DNA from: Haloarcula pelagica
GTDB lineage: Archaea > Halobacteriota > Halobacteria > Halobacteriales > Haloarculaceae
Assembly (NCBI RefSeq): GCF_030127105.1
Contig: NZ_CP126161.1
Coordinates: 1,178,001-1,242,000 of the forward strand
Reading direction: 5' to 3'
Length of the DNA stretch: 64,000 nt
The notes under the pieces were generated by a model. It saw only the letters and a program-made list of their open reading frames with translations, was not told the origin of the DNA and searched no databases. Shown one piece after another: positions 9,003 to 18,632 of this stretch (position 1 is its first letter; each line of letters opens with the position of its first letter). Position numbers and translations under genes: made by a program.

Positions 9003-10157
9003 TCACCACTCCGCGACACTCCCGTCCGAATATCGCCAGACCGGATTGTGCCAGTCGATATCGTCCTCGGTACGCTGTTCGATGGCCTGCTCGTCGATTT
9101 CGATCCCCAGCCCTGGGGCCGTCGGAATCGACATGAAGCCATCGGCTTGCTCGAAGACTGTCGGGTCTTCCACGTACGACAGAAGTCCACCTTCGGTATT
9201 GTACTGGATGTCCATCGACTGTTCCTGGATCAATACGTTCGAAACACAGCCGGCGATCTGCAGGGACGAGGCAAGCGCAATTGGCCCGAGCGGGCAGTGT
9301 GGCGCAAGGGCGACATCGTACGCTTCAGCCATCGCTGCTATCTTCTTGACCTCGGTTATCCCGCCAGCGTGTGAGAGGTCTGGCTGCAGTATATCGACGA
9401 ATCCCGCTTCGAGCAGACTCTTGAAATCCCACCGAGAGAACAGGCGTTCCCCTGTCGCGATGGGGATCGAAGTCGCGTGGGCGACTTCCGAGAGCGCGTC
9501 GCTGTGTTCCGGTAGCAGTGGCTCTTCGACGAACATTGGCTCTAGCTCTTCCAGCCGTGAGACGAGGCGTTTCGCAGTCGCCTTGGTCGCCCGTCCGTGG
9601 AGGTCGACCCCGATGTCGACGTCGCGCCCCACTGCGTCACGGACGGCGCCGACACGTTTGACGAACTCGTCGATGGCCCCGGGTGCAGTCACCGGTTCGA
9701 ACGACCCAGCGGGTGTGAGTTTGAGTGCTGTATGCCCCTGTTCTACTTTCTCTCTCGCGCTGTCGGCGATCTCTGCTGGACTTTCGCCACCGATCCACTG
9801 GTAGATTCGGACTCTGTCTCGAACGGGGCCGCCGAGCAGTTGATGGACCGGCTGCCCCGCCTGCTTGCCCTTGATGTCCCAGAGGGCCTGATCGATACCC
9901 GCGATTGCACTCATCAGGATCGGCCCGCCCCGGTAGAACCCACCTCGGTACAGTACCTGCCAGTGGTCCTCTGTCGGCAGCGGGTCCTCGTTGAGGACGT
10001 ACGTATCGACGAGTTCGCTGACGGCACTCTCGACCGTCTCGGCCCGGCCCTCGACGATCGGTTCCCCCCACCCGACGGTCCCATCGTCGCACTCGAGCTT
10101 CAGAAAGAGCCATCTCGGTGGCACCTGGTACAGCTGATAGTCGACAATCTTGGGCAT
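9003..10157 (-). CDS. dgoD: D-galactonate dehydratase (DgoD type)
   Basis: A 384-residue enolase-superfamily enzyme that matches the bacterial DgoD pattern along its whole length: VPPRWLFLKLE, VGWGEPIVEGRA, FYRGGPILMSAIAGIDQAL, the Asp-x-His pair in GVDLHGR, Glu in FVEEPLLP, Glu in TGERLFSR, ILQPDLSHAGGI, the catalytic His in LAPHCPLGPIAL and Glu in IQEQSMDI. It should remove water from D-galactonate, or a related aldonate, to give the 2-keto-3-deoxy acid in the cytoplasm. Substrate specificity within haloarchaea is not certain; a pentonate is possible given the Gfo6-type dehydrogenase nearby. It has its own TATA box (10181-10190) and probably a leaderless mRNA. Confidence 0.9.
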   Translation of the reverse strand: MPKIVDYQLYQVPPRWLFLKLECDDGTVGWGEPIVEGRAETVESAVSELVDTYVLNEDPLPTEDHWQVLYRGGFYRGGPILMSAIAGIDQALWDIKGKQAGQPVHQLLGGPVRDRVRIYQWIGGESPAEIADSAREKVEQGHTALKLTPAGSFEPVTAPGAIDEFVKRVGAVRDAVGRDVDIGVDLHGRATKATAKRLVSRLEELEPMFVEEPLLPEHSDALSEVAHATSIPIATGERLFSRWDFKSLLEAGFVDILQPDLSHAGGITEVKKIAAMAEAYDVALAPHCPLGPIALASSLQIAGCVSNVLIQEQSMDIQYNTEGGLLSYVEDPTVFEQADGFMSIPTAPGLGIEIDEQAIEQRTEDDIDWHNPVWRYSDGSVAEW

Positions 10158-10180
10158 TCTACTACTGTGTTACTCAAAAC

Positions 10181-10190
10181 GATATATAAC
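10181..10190 (-). promoter_or_regulatory. TATA box of dgoD
   Basis: Read on the minus strand, GTTATATATC lies 24-33 bases before the dgoD ATG. The distance suits a leaderless archaeal transcript and separates dgoD transcription from the permease gene upstream. Confidence 0.55.
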
Positions 10191-10254
10191 TATTTCTACC
10201 GTCCAGTCTCGATTCCATACTTGGTGGCCGTCCGTGGCCGGAACGGCGTGCTGC

Positions 10255-11862
10255 TCAGGCGAGTGAACCGAGATACCCAAGGAAGGCGAGCAGAGCGGCC
10301 GTCGAGGCTACTGCTGCGGTTGCGGCTGTCTTCGTATCCAACTTGTGCAAGTTTCTGACTGCCCGGGCCAACAGATACACCATCGCGAGGACGGGTGGAG
10401 CCGCGGTGATCAGTACGACCAGGGGGAGAAACCCGTACCCGAGCAACAGGAGCGGAACAACGCCTAGGACCACCGGCGCAAACGAGTAGGAGACGGCCTG
10501 AATCGACTTGTCGATGGTCGCTCGACTCCCAGCGAGGGTGGTCACTGCGTGGAGGAACACGACGAAGAGGAACGTCAGTCCGGCGACGGCGCCGAAGACG
10601 AACAGCGGAACGGTCGCCAGTGCACCGACACCGCCCGAGATAATGAACACCGAGAACTCGAACCCGATGGCGCCGACGATGGAGAGCAGCACGCCTGCCA
10701 GTGTGAACACCGTCATCGTCAGGCAGATGCACGAGAGGAACACGAGCGGCGCGGTGATTCCGCGCACGTCTTCGTCGACGCTCTCGAAGAAGCTGAACGG
10801 CTGTGTCGCGACGTTGCGCAGCGGATCAGTGAACAGCGTCTGGACCTTCTCGTACCGCGTTCGCTGGGCCAACTCGTCGAAGGCGACGGCCAGGATGACG
10901 AACACACCGGTAAAGACCGAGAACAGTTGTGCACCGAGACCCGCCAGCACCAGGACGTTCTGGATGAGCGCAAAGACGAGTGCGCCGAGCAATGTCCCGA
11001 CGATACTTCCTTCGCCACCGAAGATGTCGGTGCCACCGATGACGACAGCGGCGATCACGACCAGCGCGACGCCGTCCCCGGTTAGCGGCGAGACGCTGTT
11101 GGTGAACGCCAGCTGGCTGAGGCCAGCGAACGCTGCGAGCACGGAGACGATCGCGAATCCAGCGATCTTCACCTGGTCAGTGTTGATCCCGGTGTACCGC
11201 GCCGACTCCTCGTCGCCGCCCGTCACGAGCGCCCGGTACCCGAAGGGCGTGTGGAACAGGAGGTAGTGGAACAGCCCCAGCAATCCGAGTAACCACACGA
11301 TCTGGAGCGGGAACTGGCCGAGCGGCTGTGGCACGCTGATAGTCCCACCCATCGCGTTCAGGAGGGCAGGCATCTCGCTATCCGAGAGGCTCTGTGTCTG
11401 TCCGTCGGTGACGATCAGATGGACACCGCGGAGGAGCGTCAACGTCCCGATGGTCAGTATCAGCGACGGGATACCCATCTTCGTGACCAGAATTCCCTGG
11501 AGTAACCCGTAGATGACCGCGAACAGGAATATGAGGACGAACACCAGTTCGACTGGGAAGCCACCGATCAACATCGTCGCCGTGAGGCCAGCCGAGAGCG
11601 CCATCATCGATCCGACGGAGAGATCGAAATCACCGGCGCTCACGAGGATGGTCATCCCGTAGCCGATGATGCCGACCACGGCCGCGTTCCGGATGATCCC
11701 ACTGATGTTACTGACCGTCAGGAACACGTCCGCTCTCAGTAGAATTCCGACGACGGCGAGGCCGAGCACCGCGAGCGTGACGCCGAACTCCCGTCGCCCC
11801 AGAATCGAGTGGAGTGTGCTCTGTTTCCGTTCGACATCTTGTACTGTGGTTTCCGCTCCCAT
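10255..11862 (-). CDS. Sugar ABC transporter permease (RbsC type) with C-terminal Yip1-like domain
   Basis: A 535-residue membrane protein. Residues about 25-335 are a RbsC/BPD_transp_2 permease: GYGMTILVSAGDFDLSVGS, MGIPSLILTIGTL, VIAAVVIGGTDIFGGEGS and LGALVFALIQN are characteristic. The usual protein ends near residue 335. Here about 200 further residues follow (from DPLRNVATQPFSFFESVDED), with four or five more hydrophobic segments and the haloarchaeal Yip1-type pattern SIQAVSYSFAPVVLG. The fusion is unusual. The partner ATPase and binding protein lie at 12416 and 13383. ATG at 11862 follows a TATA-like CTTTAAATAT at 11889-11899. Confidence 0.88.
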   Translation of the reverse strand: MGAETTVQDVERKQSTLHSILGRREFGVTLAVLGLAVVGILLRADVFLTVSNISGIIRNAAVVGIIGYGMTILVSAGDFDLSVGSMMALSAGLTATMLIGGFPVELVFVLIFLFAVIYGLLQGILVTKMGIPSLILTIGTLTLLRGVHLIVTDGQTQSLSDSEMPALLNAMGGTISVPQPLGQFPLQIVWLLGLLGLFHYLLFHTPFGYRALVTGGDEESARYTGINTDQVKIAGFAIVSVLAAFAGLSQLAFTNSVSPLTGDGVALVVIAAVVIGGTDIFGGEGSIVGTLLGALVFALIQNVLVLAGLGAQLFSVFTGVFVILAVAFDELAQRTRYEKVQTLFTDPLRNVATQPFSFFESVDEDVRGITAPLVFLSCICLTMTVFTLAGVLLSIVGAIGFEFSVFIISGGVGALATVPLFVFGAVAGLTFLFVVFLHAVTTLAGSRATIDKSIQAVSYSFAPVVLGVVPLLLLGYGFLPLVVLITAAPPVLAMVYLLARAVRNLHKLDTKTAATAAVASTAALLAFLGYLGSLA

Positions 11863-12415
11863 GAATACCAGATGATTATTCTGAAGGGATATTTAAAGCC
11901 TTCGCCTCTGGCCTCGATCTACATCGCTACTACCCCCGTACGACACTGGGAAATTGTGGTTCATCACTGTCTCACAGCTCCCGCGATCGAACACCCATGT
12001 CGAAAACGCTCACTGGTCGGAGAACTCTGTTGATTAACTATTAGAAAATGGGGGCCCACTGTCGACCGTACTCCACATTCTCTCGGTCCCGACCCAGGAG
12101 ATTCCAATAACAGACGTACATGAGTTATGGCGTTCCGACGACGCGTCCCAGGACCGAGAATTCGACCGGAAGGGGACTCGAAAAAGCTTATTTACTATTG
12201 GTTAATAATTGCCAGAATCATGATGGTCGGTAACTATAGTAGCCATTGAAAATCAATCCACACTCGATCGCACGACAGCAGTGCGATCGGTGTGTGAATT
12301 GTTACTATAGCCAGTGTCCATCCCGTGAGAAGGTGCGACCGCTCTGAAAACTCGGCCTGGAGAGAATCGCGATCAGTACTCGTTTCGAGAAGCCGTCAGG
12401 GAGAGAACCGGTCGA
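11863..12415. other. Intergenic region between permease and ATPase genes, with MITE
   Basis: It holds the permease promoter (TATA-like element at 11889-11899) and a 77-base hairpin element at 12234-12310. The remainder (11905-12230) has no supported gene. It separates two genes that must act together and both run leftward. Confidence 0.6.
12234..12310 (+). repeat. Short hairpin mobile element (MITE-like), copy 1
   Basis: 77 bases with terminal inverted CTATAGTA and an internal perfect 9-base stem CGATCGCAC/GTGCGATCG around a 7-base loop. A second, diverged copy lies in inverted orientation at 18633-18714; both share CTATAGTAGCCATTGAAAAT at one end. No coding capacity. The hairpin plus small size resembles non-autonomous elements of haloarchaea; the parent transposase is not in this window. 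Confidence 0.7.
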
Positions 12416-13243
12416 TCACTCGGGATTGATCGCACCAGTCATCAAACCGACCAGTCGTTCGCGATCGATCGTCGCGTCGTTGTCCTCGATGGAGACCAGT
12501 TCACCGTTCCGGAGCACGGCGATACGGTCGGCGACTTCGAACACCTCCTCGAGGTTGTGTGTGATGAACAGTACCGTTCGGCCTCGATCTTTCAGTTCCG
12601 TGATAAGGTCGAGGATCTTCTTTCGGCCTTCGACCGAAACCTCCGCAGTGGGTTCGTCGAGCAGCACGATCCGAGGATCGGAGATCAGTGCACGAGCGAC
12701 CGCGACGGCCTGCTGTTGGCCGCCAGACAACTCACTCACGGGGGCATACGGGTCGATCTGGAACCCGAGTTCGTTCAGCGCTTCCAGTGCACCCTCGTTC
12801 ATCTGTTCCCGATCGATGTTTCGGAAGACTCGCCCGCGGACGCCCGCCTTTCTGGGTTCACGACCCATGTAGATGTTCGTCGCGACGTCGTGTTTCATCG
12901 AGAGGCCCAGATCCTGGAACACCGTCTCGATTCCCACGGAGCGTGCGTCTTTCGGGTCGTCCATCGAACGGATTCGCATCGAACCGTCCGTCCGTACGTA
13001 CAGGTCGCCAGCCGTCTGTGAGATGACGCCAGCCAGGATTTTGACCAATGTCGATTTGCCGGCACCGTTGTCACCGACGAGAGCCAGAATCTCGTTCTCG
13101 TCGATACTGAACGAGATATCCGATAACGCCTGCACGCCCTCGTATCGCTTGGAGATCCCGTCCAGTCTGATCAGCGACGGACTGCCCTTGCCGGCGCCGA
13201 CCGCTTCCTGTGGCTCGCTTTTCGAGCTAGTGTTTGTCACCAT
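12416..13243 (-). CDS. Sugar ABC transporter ATP-binding protein (RbsA/MglA-like, single domain)
   Basis: A 275-residue ATPase with Walker A LVGDNGAGKST, signature SELSGGQQQAVAVARAL, Walker B IVLLDEPTAEVSVEG and switch His in FITHNLEE. Bacterial RbsA-type proteins have two such domains; this is a single-domain form that should dimerise. ATG at 13243 is preferred over upstream alternatives: a TATA-like GCTTATCAG lies 26-34 bases before it. The first 30 residues are a polar lead. It is transcribed divergently from the binding-protein gene and should power the permease at 10255. Confidence 0.9.
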   Translation of the reverse strand: MVTNTSSKSEPQEAVGAGKGSPSLIRLDGISKRYEGVQALSDISFSIDENEILALVGDNGAGKSTLVKILAGVISQTAGDLYVRTDGSMRIRSMDDPKDARSVGIETVFQDLGLSMKHDVATNIYMGREPRKAGVRGRVFRNIDREQMNEGALEALNELGFQIDPYAPVSELSGGQQQAVAVARALISDPRIVLLDEPTAEVSVEGRKKILDLITELKDRGRTVLFITHNLEEVFEVADRIAVLRNGELVSIEDNDATIDRERLVGLMTGAINPE

Positions 13244-13382
13244 CGACCGAAGTGACTCGGCGAAGACTGATAAGCGCTTTGGGTGGTTCCCGCCCCAGTT
13301 GTAGAAGACCACGGCCGTGACTACCTTCAAAATTGGGCAAAAACAATAATTATATATACTATTATCTCTCTCCTAGAGACGT
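13244..13382. promoter_or_regulatory. Divergent promoter region, sugar ABC transporter
   Basis: 139 bases between the ATPase (minus) and the binding protein (plus). A strong TATA-like ATTATATATAC (13349-13359) sits about 25-34 bases before the binding-protein ATG, and a weaker GCTTATCAG serves the other side. A regulator such as the IclR protein could act here, but no operator is identified. Confidence 0.6.
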
Positions 13383-14636
13383 ATGCCAAAAGATAGCATT
13401 GGCGGAGATGACAGCGTCGTCTCGATCGAACTCGGTGTTTCGCGTCGGAAGTTGATGAAACAGATGGCGAGTGTCGGGATGGTCGGCGGTCTCACAGGCC
13501 TGGCAGGCTGTTCGTCGCTCCGAGAGAGTGATTCCGAGACGGAAGACGTCACGACCGACAGCAACTCCGTGACGGAGTCGGGAAACGCTTCGAGTCAGTC
13601 CAGCGGTTCGGGCGCCGCACTGCCGGACTTCCAGCGCGTCCCGCTGACACCACCACCGACTGCGGACGAGATCGACTTCGCGAACCCACCGGATCCCGAG
13701 CGCGAAGTAGCGTTCGTCACCCACAACGCGACGAACCAGGTGTTCCAGCCGGCGATCGCGATGATGAACGACGCGATGAACCGGTTCGGTTGGACAGGTG
13801 AGTTCGTCGGCCCCACTGGCAACAACCAATCCAGGCAGGTCGAGATCATGAACACCAAAGCCGACACGCTCAGCAAGGGCGACGTGATGGCCACGACTGT
13901 CCTTGATGCGAATTCGTACCTCGACCCGGTTAAGAAGGCTGTCGACAAGGGCGTTGCCGTCACACAGTGGAACACCACTGTGAGCGAGTGGGACTACAAA
14001 ACCATGGTGTCCGAATTCGGATATCCGCTCCCCTATATCGGCCAGGAACACTATCCTGCCGGGAACGCGACTGGTGTCACCGCGTACGAAAAGGCAGAGG
14101 AACTCCTCGACGACGACTCCTACGTCGTCCTCCCGACGACCGGTGTCCCGGGCCACCCTGCGCTCAAGGCGCGAAACGACGGTATCAGGAACGCTCTGAG
14201 TCAGCACGACAACGTCGAAGTCCTCGAACTACTCGACGTGAGCACTGACGTCTCCCAGGCGATCAACCGGGTCGACACGAAGTACCGGTCGAATCCGGAC
14301 ATCAACATCATCCTCGGCTCCGGGTTCTGGGGACCAACAGCGGGCGGACGACTGGTCGAGAACGAGAACCTGAGCAGCAGCGAGATGATCGTCGGCGGGT
14401 TCGACTACGTGAGCGACGTACTGAACGGCATTCAGAACGGTAGCATCACGTTCACCATCGGCCAGAACTTCCCTGCACAGGGATTCGTGCCGCTGAGTCT
14501 GGCCTACCGGTGGCTAGACCGCGGTGAGCCGATGCGTGATTTCATCACCGGGACCGAGATCGTCGACGAATCGAACGTCGGCTTCGCACGGAAGCGAGCC
14601 GAGGGGTACCCGAAACTGATCGACCACCTCAAATGA
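13383..14636 (+). CDS. Sugar ABC transporter substrate-binding lipoprotein
   Basis: A 417-residue extracytoplasmic binding protein of the Peripla_BP_4/RbsB type. A twin-arginine motif VSRRKLMKQMA (Arg21-Arg22) is followed by a lipobox LAGC with Cys43, so it should be Tat-exported and lipid-anchored on the outer face. A Ser/Thr/Glu-rich linker (about 45-85) precedes the two-lobed domain: VAFVTHNATNQVFQPAI, GVAVTQWNT, YVVLPTTGVPGHPAL, INIILGSGFWGP and SITFTIGQNFPAQG. It would deliver sugar to the RbsC-type permease. It has a strong TATA box just upstream and is transcribed divergently from the ATPase. Confidence 0.92.
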   Translation: MPKDSIGGDDSVVSIELGVSRRKLMKQMASVGMVGGLTGLAGCSSLRESDSETEDVTTDSNSVTESGNASSQSSGSGAALPDFQRVPLTPPPTADEIDFANPPDPEREVAFVTHNATNQVFQPAIAMMNDAMNRFGWTGEFVGPTGNNQSRQVEIMNTKADTLSKGDVMATTVLDANSYLDPVKKAVDKGVAVTQWNTTVSEWDYKTMVSEFGYPLPYIGQEHYPAGNATGVTAYEKAEELLDDDSYVVLPTTGVPGHPALKARNDGIRNALSQHDNVEVLELLDVSTDVSQAINRVDTKYRSNPDINIILGSGFWGPTAGGRLVENENLSSSEMIVGGFDYVSDVLNGIQNGSITFTIGQNFPAQGFVPLSLAYRWLDRGEPMRDFITGTEIVDESNVGFARKRAEGYPKLIDHLK

Positions 14637-14743
14637 CCGTCTTCGGCCCGCTCGAACCGCTCAACGCCAACATTTCGACGCGCTGAGAGGGCGATTTCCC
14701 GCCGACCCAAATTGCTTTGACCCACCACGACAAGAGTGATTTC

Positions 14744-15820
14744 ATGGGATCTGCTCGGCAGAACGTACGCCTCTCCGGCGACTACCAGTTCAAAGGTGTC
14801 GATGCGACGCTTCTCGAGAACGAGAACCTCCGTCTGTTTATCTTGGACGGCAAGGGTGGCGATATCATCGAGTTCCGCGACAAGCGAACAGACGTCGATG
14901 TCCTGTGGCGCTCGCCACACGACTGGCAGGTACCGGACAGTCCACGCCTGTCCGCGACCGACGATACACCGTGGGAGACCCAGTATCCCGGCGGGTGGCA
15001 GATCAACGCGCCACTCGCTGGCTGGGGCGGTTCGGTCAGTGGCACCCAGTATCCGCTCCACGGGGAGAGTGCACTCCTCGCCTGGGACACCGAAGTCCTC
15101 GCTCACACGGCGAACCGTGCTCGGCTCAGGCTCTCTACCGAGTTGGTACGGTACCCGTTCGAGATACATCGGGAGATCGAGTTACGTGCGGGCGAGTCGA
15201 CGGTCGAGTTCCGAGACAGGCTGGTGAACACCGCTGATGTGCCCCTCGAATACATCTGGCAACAACACATCGCTCTCGGTCCGCCGCTGGTGGGTCCACC
15301 GGCGAGCATTTCACTCCCCGACAGTAGCTGTTACGTCGACCCCTCCTACCCGTCGAACCCCACCTTCGAGCACCACCGACTCGAACCCGGCGCGAAGTTC
15401 ACGTGGCCAACGGCGCCCGGTACAGACGGAGGGACGGCCGATCTCAGCCGGTTCCCGCCACGTGATGCGACGATCCACGACCAGATCTACGCGACGGACC
15501 TCTCGGCGGGATGGTACGCCGTGACGAACCCCGAGATCGATCTCGGGTTCGGGGTTTCGTTTCCCACCGACCCGTTCGAGTGTCTCTGGTACTGGCAGGC
15601 CTTCGGCGGTGCCGAGGTCTCGCCGTACTTCGGGCGGAACTACAATATCGGGCTCGAACCGACGACTGCCCATCCAGCGGGATCCATCCCGGATGCACAA
15701 CGCGAGAACGGGAGCATGAAGATACTCGGACCAGGCGAGGAAGTTACCGCGACCGTCACAGCGGGCACGTTCGGCGCTGACGCAGTCGGTGACCGACCCG
15801 ACCCACTCCCGTGGCACTGA
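14744..15820 (+). CDS. Galactose-mutarotase-like (aldose 1-epimerase/DUF4432-like) protein
   Basis: A 358-residue, largely beta-strand protein that resembles the galactose-mutarotase-like superfamily: LRLFILDGKGGDIIEF near the start, the sugar-binding style stretch YPLHGESAL, VEFRDRLVN, EYIWQQHIALG and FECLWYWQAFGG. It may interconvert anomers of the imported sugar before oxidation at C1. ATG at 14744 is preferred over TTG at 14717. It follows the binding-protein gene by 107 bases on the same strand. The exact subfamily and substrate are inferred from fold style and neighbours only. Confidence 0.7.
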   Translation: MGSARQNVRLSGDYQFKGVDATLLENENLRLFILDGKGGDIIEFRDKRTDVDVLWRSPHDWQVPDSPRLSATDDTPWETQYPGGWQINAPLAGWGGSVSGTQYPLHGESALLAWDTEVLAHTANRARLRLSTELVRYPFEIHREIELRAGESTVEFRDRLVNTADVPLEYIWQQHIALGPPLVGPPASISLPDSSCYVDPSYPSNPTFEHHRLEPGAKFTWPTAPGTDGGTADLSRFPPRDATIHDQIYATDLSAGWYAVTNPEIDLGFGVSFPTDPFECLWYWQAFGGAEVSPYFGRNYNIGLEPTTAHPAGSIPDAQRENGSMKILGPGEEVTATVTAGTFGADAVGDRPDPLPWH

Positions 15821-15914
15821 GGAGCTCACGCCGTTCGCCATCGGTGTTGCGGGACAGTTCAGCACGAAAACGAGCCTCCCGTCATGGCAGTCGATAGAAC
15901 CTGACGGCCGTGTA

Positions 15915-17066
15915 CTATAGCGTCGTGCGTTCGACGGTCACGTCTGGCCGGTCGAGCAACTCGTCTTCGAACTCGGTGCCGAGCCCTGGCCCTTCCGGAA
16001 GCGGGAGCGTGCCGTCCCTGACCGGGAGGGGATCGCTCACCAGATTCTGGTGCCATCCGTCGTACCGATCTCGGATCGACTCCATCACGTACAGATTCGG
16101 AATCGTCGCCGAGAGGTGTGCGTTCGCGAAGTGGATCACTGGCCCACCCGAATTGTGCGGGGCGACGGGGAGGTGTGCGGCCTCCGCCATCTTCGCGATG
16201 GCGACACCGGCACTGAGTCCCCCGGTCCAGCACAGGTCGGGCATCACGACATCGATCGCCCCCGTATCGATGGCCTGTGCGAACTCGTACTGACCGACGA
16301 GTCGCTCGCTGACACAGAGGGGGACGTCCGTCTCACGCCCCAGGCGCCGATACGCGTCGATATTCCCCTTCCGGATGACGTCCTCGACCCAGATCGGATC
16401 GTACTCGGCGACGGCGTCGACCATCCGCTTCGCCGGTGTCAGCGACCATAGTCCGTGGAACTCGACTGCGATGTCGATAGCGTCACCGACTGCCGCCCGA
16501 ATCTGACGGAGGGGTTCGAGGCCCGCATCGAGGTCCCCACTGTCGATCCGCTGACCGCGCGTCTCGTCCGCGAACTCGTCGAACGGCCAGATCTTCATCG
16601 ACGTGATCCCCTGATCGAGCAGCGATTCCGCGAGGGCCGCGGGTTCGTCCATGAAGTCGTATTCGAGGTCGTAGCAGGTATTGTAGGCCGGGATCTCCTC
16701 ACGTGAGGCGCCACCGAGTAGCTGATAGATCGGCTCGCCGGCTAGCTTTCCCTTGATGTCCCACAGCGCGATATCGAGACCACTCATCGCCCGGAACTCC
16801 GCTCCTGCGTGTCCGTAGTAATTGAAGTACGTCAGGAGATCGTCGCGGATGGCTTCGATGTTTCGCGGGTCACGGCCGAGGATCTGGTCCGCTATGGGGC
16901 CGTGGAGCGCTGCCGTCTCCATCTCAGCGATGGGGAATGTCTCACCGAGTCCCACGACTCCCTCGTCCGTATGCAGACGGATGGTCGTGATATCGATGTC
17001 CCGTTCGGTGTTCGTCAGCGCAGACTCGTCGTCGTAGTTAATACTCTCTATACCGGTGATTCGCAT
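15915..17066 (-). CDS. Mandelate racemase/muconate lactonizing-family dehydratase
   Basis: A 383-residue enolase-superfamily enzyme unlike DgoD. Motifs: FPIAEMETAALHGPI, SGLDIALWDIKGKLAGEPIYQLLGG, VEFHGLWSL (metal ligand Glu with the following His), WVEDVIRKGN, CVSERLVG, VVMPDLCWTGGLS and the catalytic-type His in APHNSGGP. It probably dehydrates a sugar acid; the specific substrate is not readable. The ATG at 17066 follows a TATA-like GTTTATACTG (17087-17097). It is convergent with the mutarotase-like gene and shares direction with the Gfo6-type gene upstream. Confidence 0.88.
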   Translation of the reverse strand: MRITGIESINYDDESALTNTERDIDITTIRLHTDEGVVGLGETFPIAEMETAALHGPIADQILGRDPRNIEAIRDDLLTYFNYYGHAGAEFRAMSGLDIALWDIKGKLAGEPIYQLLGGASREEIPAYNTCYDLEYDFMDEPAALAESLLDQGITSMKIWPFDEFADETRGQRIDSGDLDAGLEPLRQIRAAVGDAIDIAVEFHGLWSLTPAKRMVDAVAEYDPIWVEDVIRKGNIDAYRRLGRETDVPLCVSERLVGQYEFAQAIDTGAIDVVMPDLCWTGGLSAGVAIAKMAEAAHLPVAPHNSGGPVIHFANAHLSATIPNLYVMESIRDRYDGWHQNLVSDPLPVRDGTLPLPEGPGLGTEFEDELLDRPDVTVERTTL

Positions 17067-17155
17067 GGGTACCGATCAACGTCACACAGTATAAACGTAC
17101 CGAGACTCGTCGGTACGGAAAACGGACTCCGATGACTGACCGTATCCCGTGACCC

Positions 17156-18232
17156 CTACAGTTCGAGTCGTCTTCCGACGTCTCCCGACTCGTATATCGC
17201 TTCGGCGACCGCCATGTCGACGAGTGCGTGTTCGCCGTCCGGCAGGATCGCTCCGCCCGAGAGGACTCGGTCGGCGAAGTAGTCGAACTCCTCTGTCATC
17301 TGGTCGACCTGCTCGAACGCGTAGCTCGCCGTGCTCTCGCTGTTCGAAACGCGGAGTTCGCGCTGTGCCCAGGGAGCGAACGCGGGGTCGAGCCTGATCG
17401 ACCCGTCGGTACCGATCACCTCCAGATGGCTGGCACTGGCTGCACCGTTACTCACCGTGCAGACAGCCGTGACACCTGTTGGGAATTCGAGCGTGAACGA
17501 CGCGTGTTGGTCCCCGACCGCTTCGAATAGTTCGTCGTCGGCGCGGACCGTCGCCGAGACCGCAGTGGGGTCGTCGTCGAGTACGAACCGAGTGGTATTC
17601 AGCGGATACATGCCGATGTCGATGGCTGTCGCCCCACCGGAGAGCTCGGGATCTAACCGCCACTGGTCGGGGTTCGGGATGAGGTCGAGCAGCTGCTGGG
17701 ACATGTGTCCGTGGACCTGCACGGGATCCCCGATACGCTCGGCCTGTACGAGCTCACGCATCCGACGCACCGCCGGTTCTGTCTGCATCCGATATGCGAC
17801 CATCAGCGGCACGTCGGCGTCGTCACAGGCTGCCACCAGCCGCTCGGCTCGGTCGAGTGTCGACTCTATGGGTTTCTCACAGAGGACTGCCTTGCCCAGC
17901 TCTGCAGCCGTCTCCACGAACGGGAGATGGAGCGCGTTCGGGGTGACCACGTACACCGCGTCGTACGCGTCGGCGGCGACTCCGTCGTGGAACTCGTCGT
18001 AGGAGATCCCACGCGCTATCGTCTCGGAGCGCGACGCGCACGACGAGGCTTTCTCCGCGCTGCTACTGACGAGTACGGTCGTTTCACAGAGGTCGGACGC
18101 TTCCACGGCTGGAATGGCCTGTTGTTTCGTCCACCAGCCGAGACCGATCATCGCGATTCGGACCGGACCGCCTTCCGAGACTGTCTGCCAGTCACGCTCT
18201 GCCGACGTCGATAGACGCGATACTGAATCCAT
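17156..18232 (-). CDS. gfo6: Gfo/Idh/MocA oxidoreductase, D-xylose 1-dehydrogenase-like
   Basis: A 358-residue NAD(P)-dependent sugar dehydrogenase closely resembling the haloarchaeal D-xylose 1-dehydrogenase (Gfo6/XDH). Seen: Rossmann motif IAMIGLGWW near residue 25, [30 protein letters not shown], the catalytic-lysine region [20 protein letters not shown] and [12 protein letters not shown]. It would oxidise an aldose at C1 to the lactone. ATG at 18232 gives MDSVSRLS, the family's usual N-terminus; an upstream start is possible. With DgoD-type dehydratases next door it supports an oxidative, non-phosphorylating route. Confidence 0.85.
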   Translation of the reverse strand: MDSVSRLSTSAERDWQTVSEGGPVRIAMIGLGWWTKQQAIPAVEASDLCETTVLVSSSAEKASSCASRSETIARGISYDEFHDGVAADAYDAVYVVTPNALHLPFVETAAELGKAVLCEKPIESTLDRAERLVAACDDADVPLMVAYRMQTEPAVRRMRELVQAERIGDPVQVHGHMSQQLLDLIPNPDQWRLDPELSGGATAIDIGMYPLNTTRFVLDDDPTAVSATVRADDELFEAVGDQHASFTLEFPTGVTAVCTVSNGAASASHLEVIGTDGSIRLDPAFAPWAQRELRVSNSESTASYAFEQVDQMTEEFDYFADRVLSGGAILPDGEHALVDMAVAEAIYESGDVGRRLEL

Positions 18233-18460
18233 GGCTCGTCGTAACACTACACACCTACACGGATAAAACACTCCTCTTTTGTATCCGAGTTACCCGCACA
18301 CGCTCGATGTGCTTCGACATCATCTTCAAGCCGAGGTCGACCGGACCTCTTAGTCCGACCATCCGGAACTCGCTAATTTTGGTAGTCAGACCGACGATAT
18401 AGGTGAGTAAGAGTAAATCATCGGTCTATTTTCGAACAAGAATCTAATATCTGTCCTGTC

Positions 18461-18598
18461 TTAGTACACGTTGATACCCAAATTTCCAAAACAATTTGAA
18501 AAAGCCAAATATAGAAGGAAAAGTGATGATATGATATTATAAATTAGAAATATCGTCAAATATCGGCGGAAATGAAATTGAAAATGTGTTTTTGGCAT
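18461..18598 (-). CDS. Possible small membrane protein in an AT-rich island
   Basis: A 45-residue frame starting MPKTHFQFHFRRYL, with one long hydrophobic stretch (IFLIYNIISSLFLLYLAF). A TATA-like ATTTAAATATA lies about 20-30 bases before the ATG, as in leaderless haloarchaeal genes. Against it: the product is basic and the DNA very AT-rich, unlike neighbours. It may be foreign or not a gene. Confidence 0.25.
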   Translation of the reverse strand: MPKTHFQFHFRRYLTIFLIYNIISSLFLLYLAFSNCFGNLGINVY

Positions 18599-18632
18599 CG
18601 ATACTGCTTCGAGTATATTTAAATGTGGAGAG

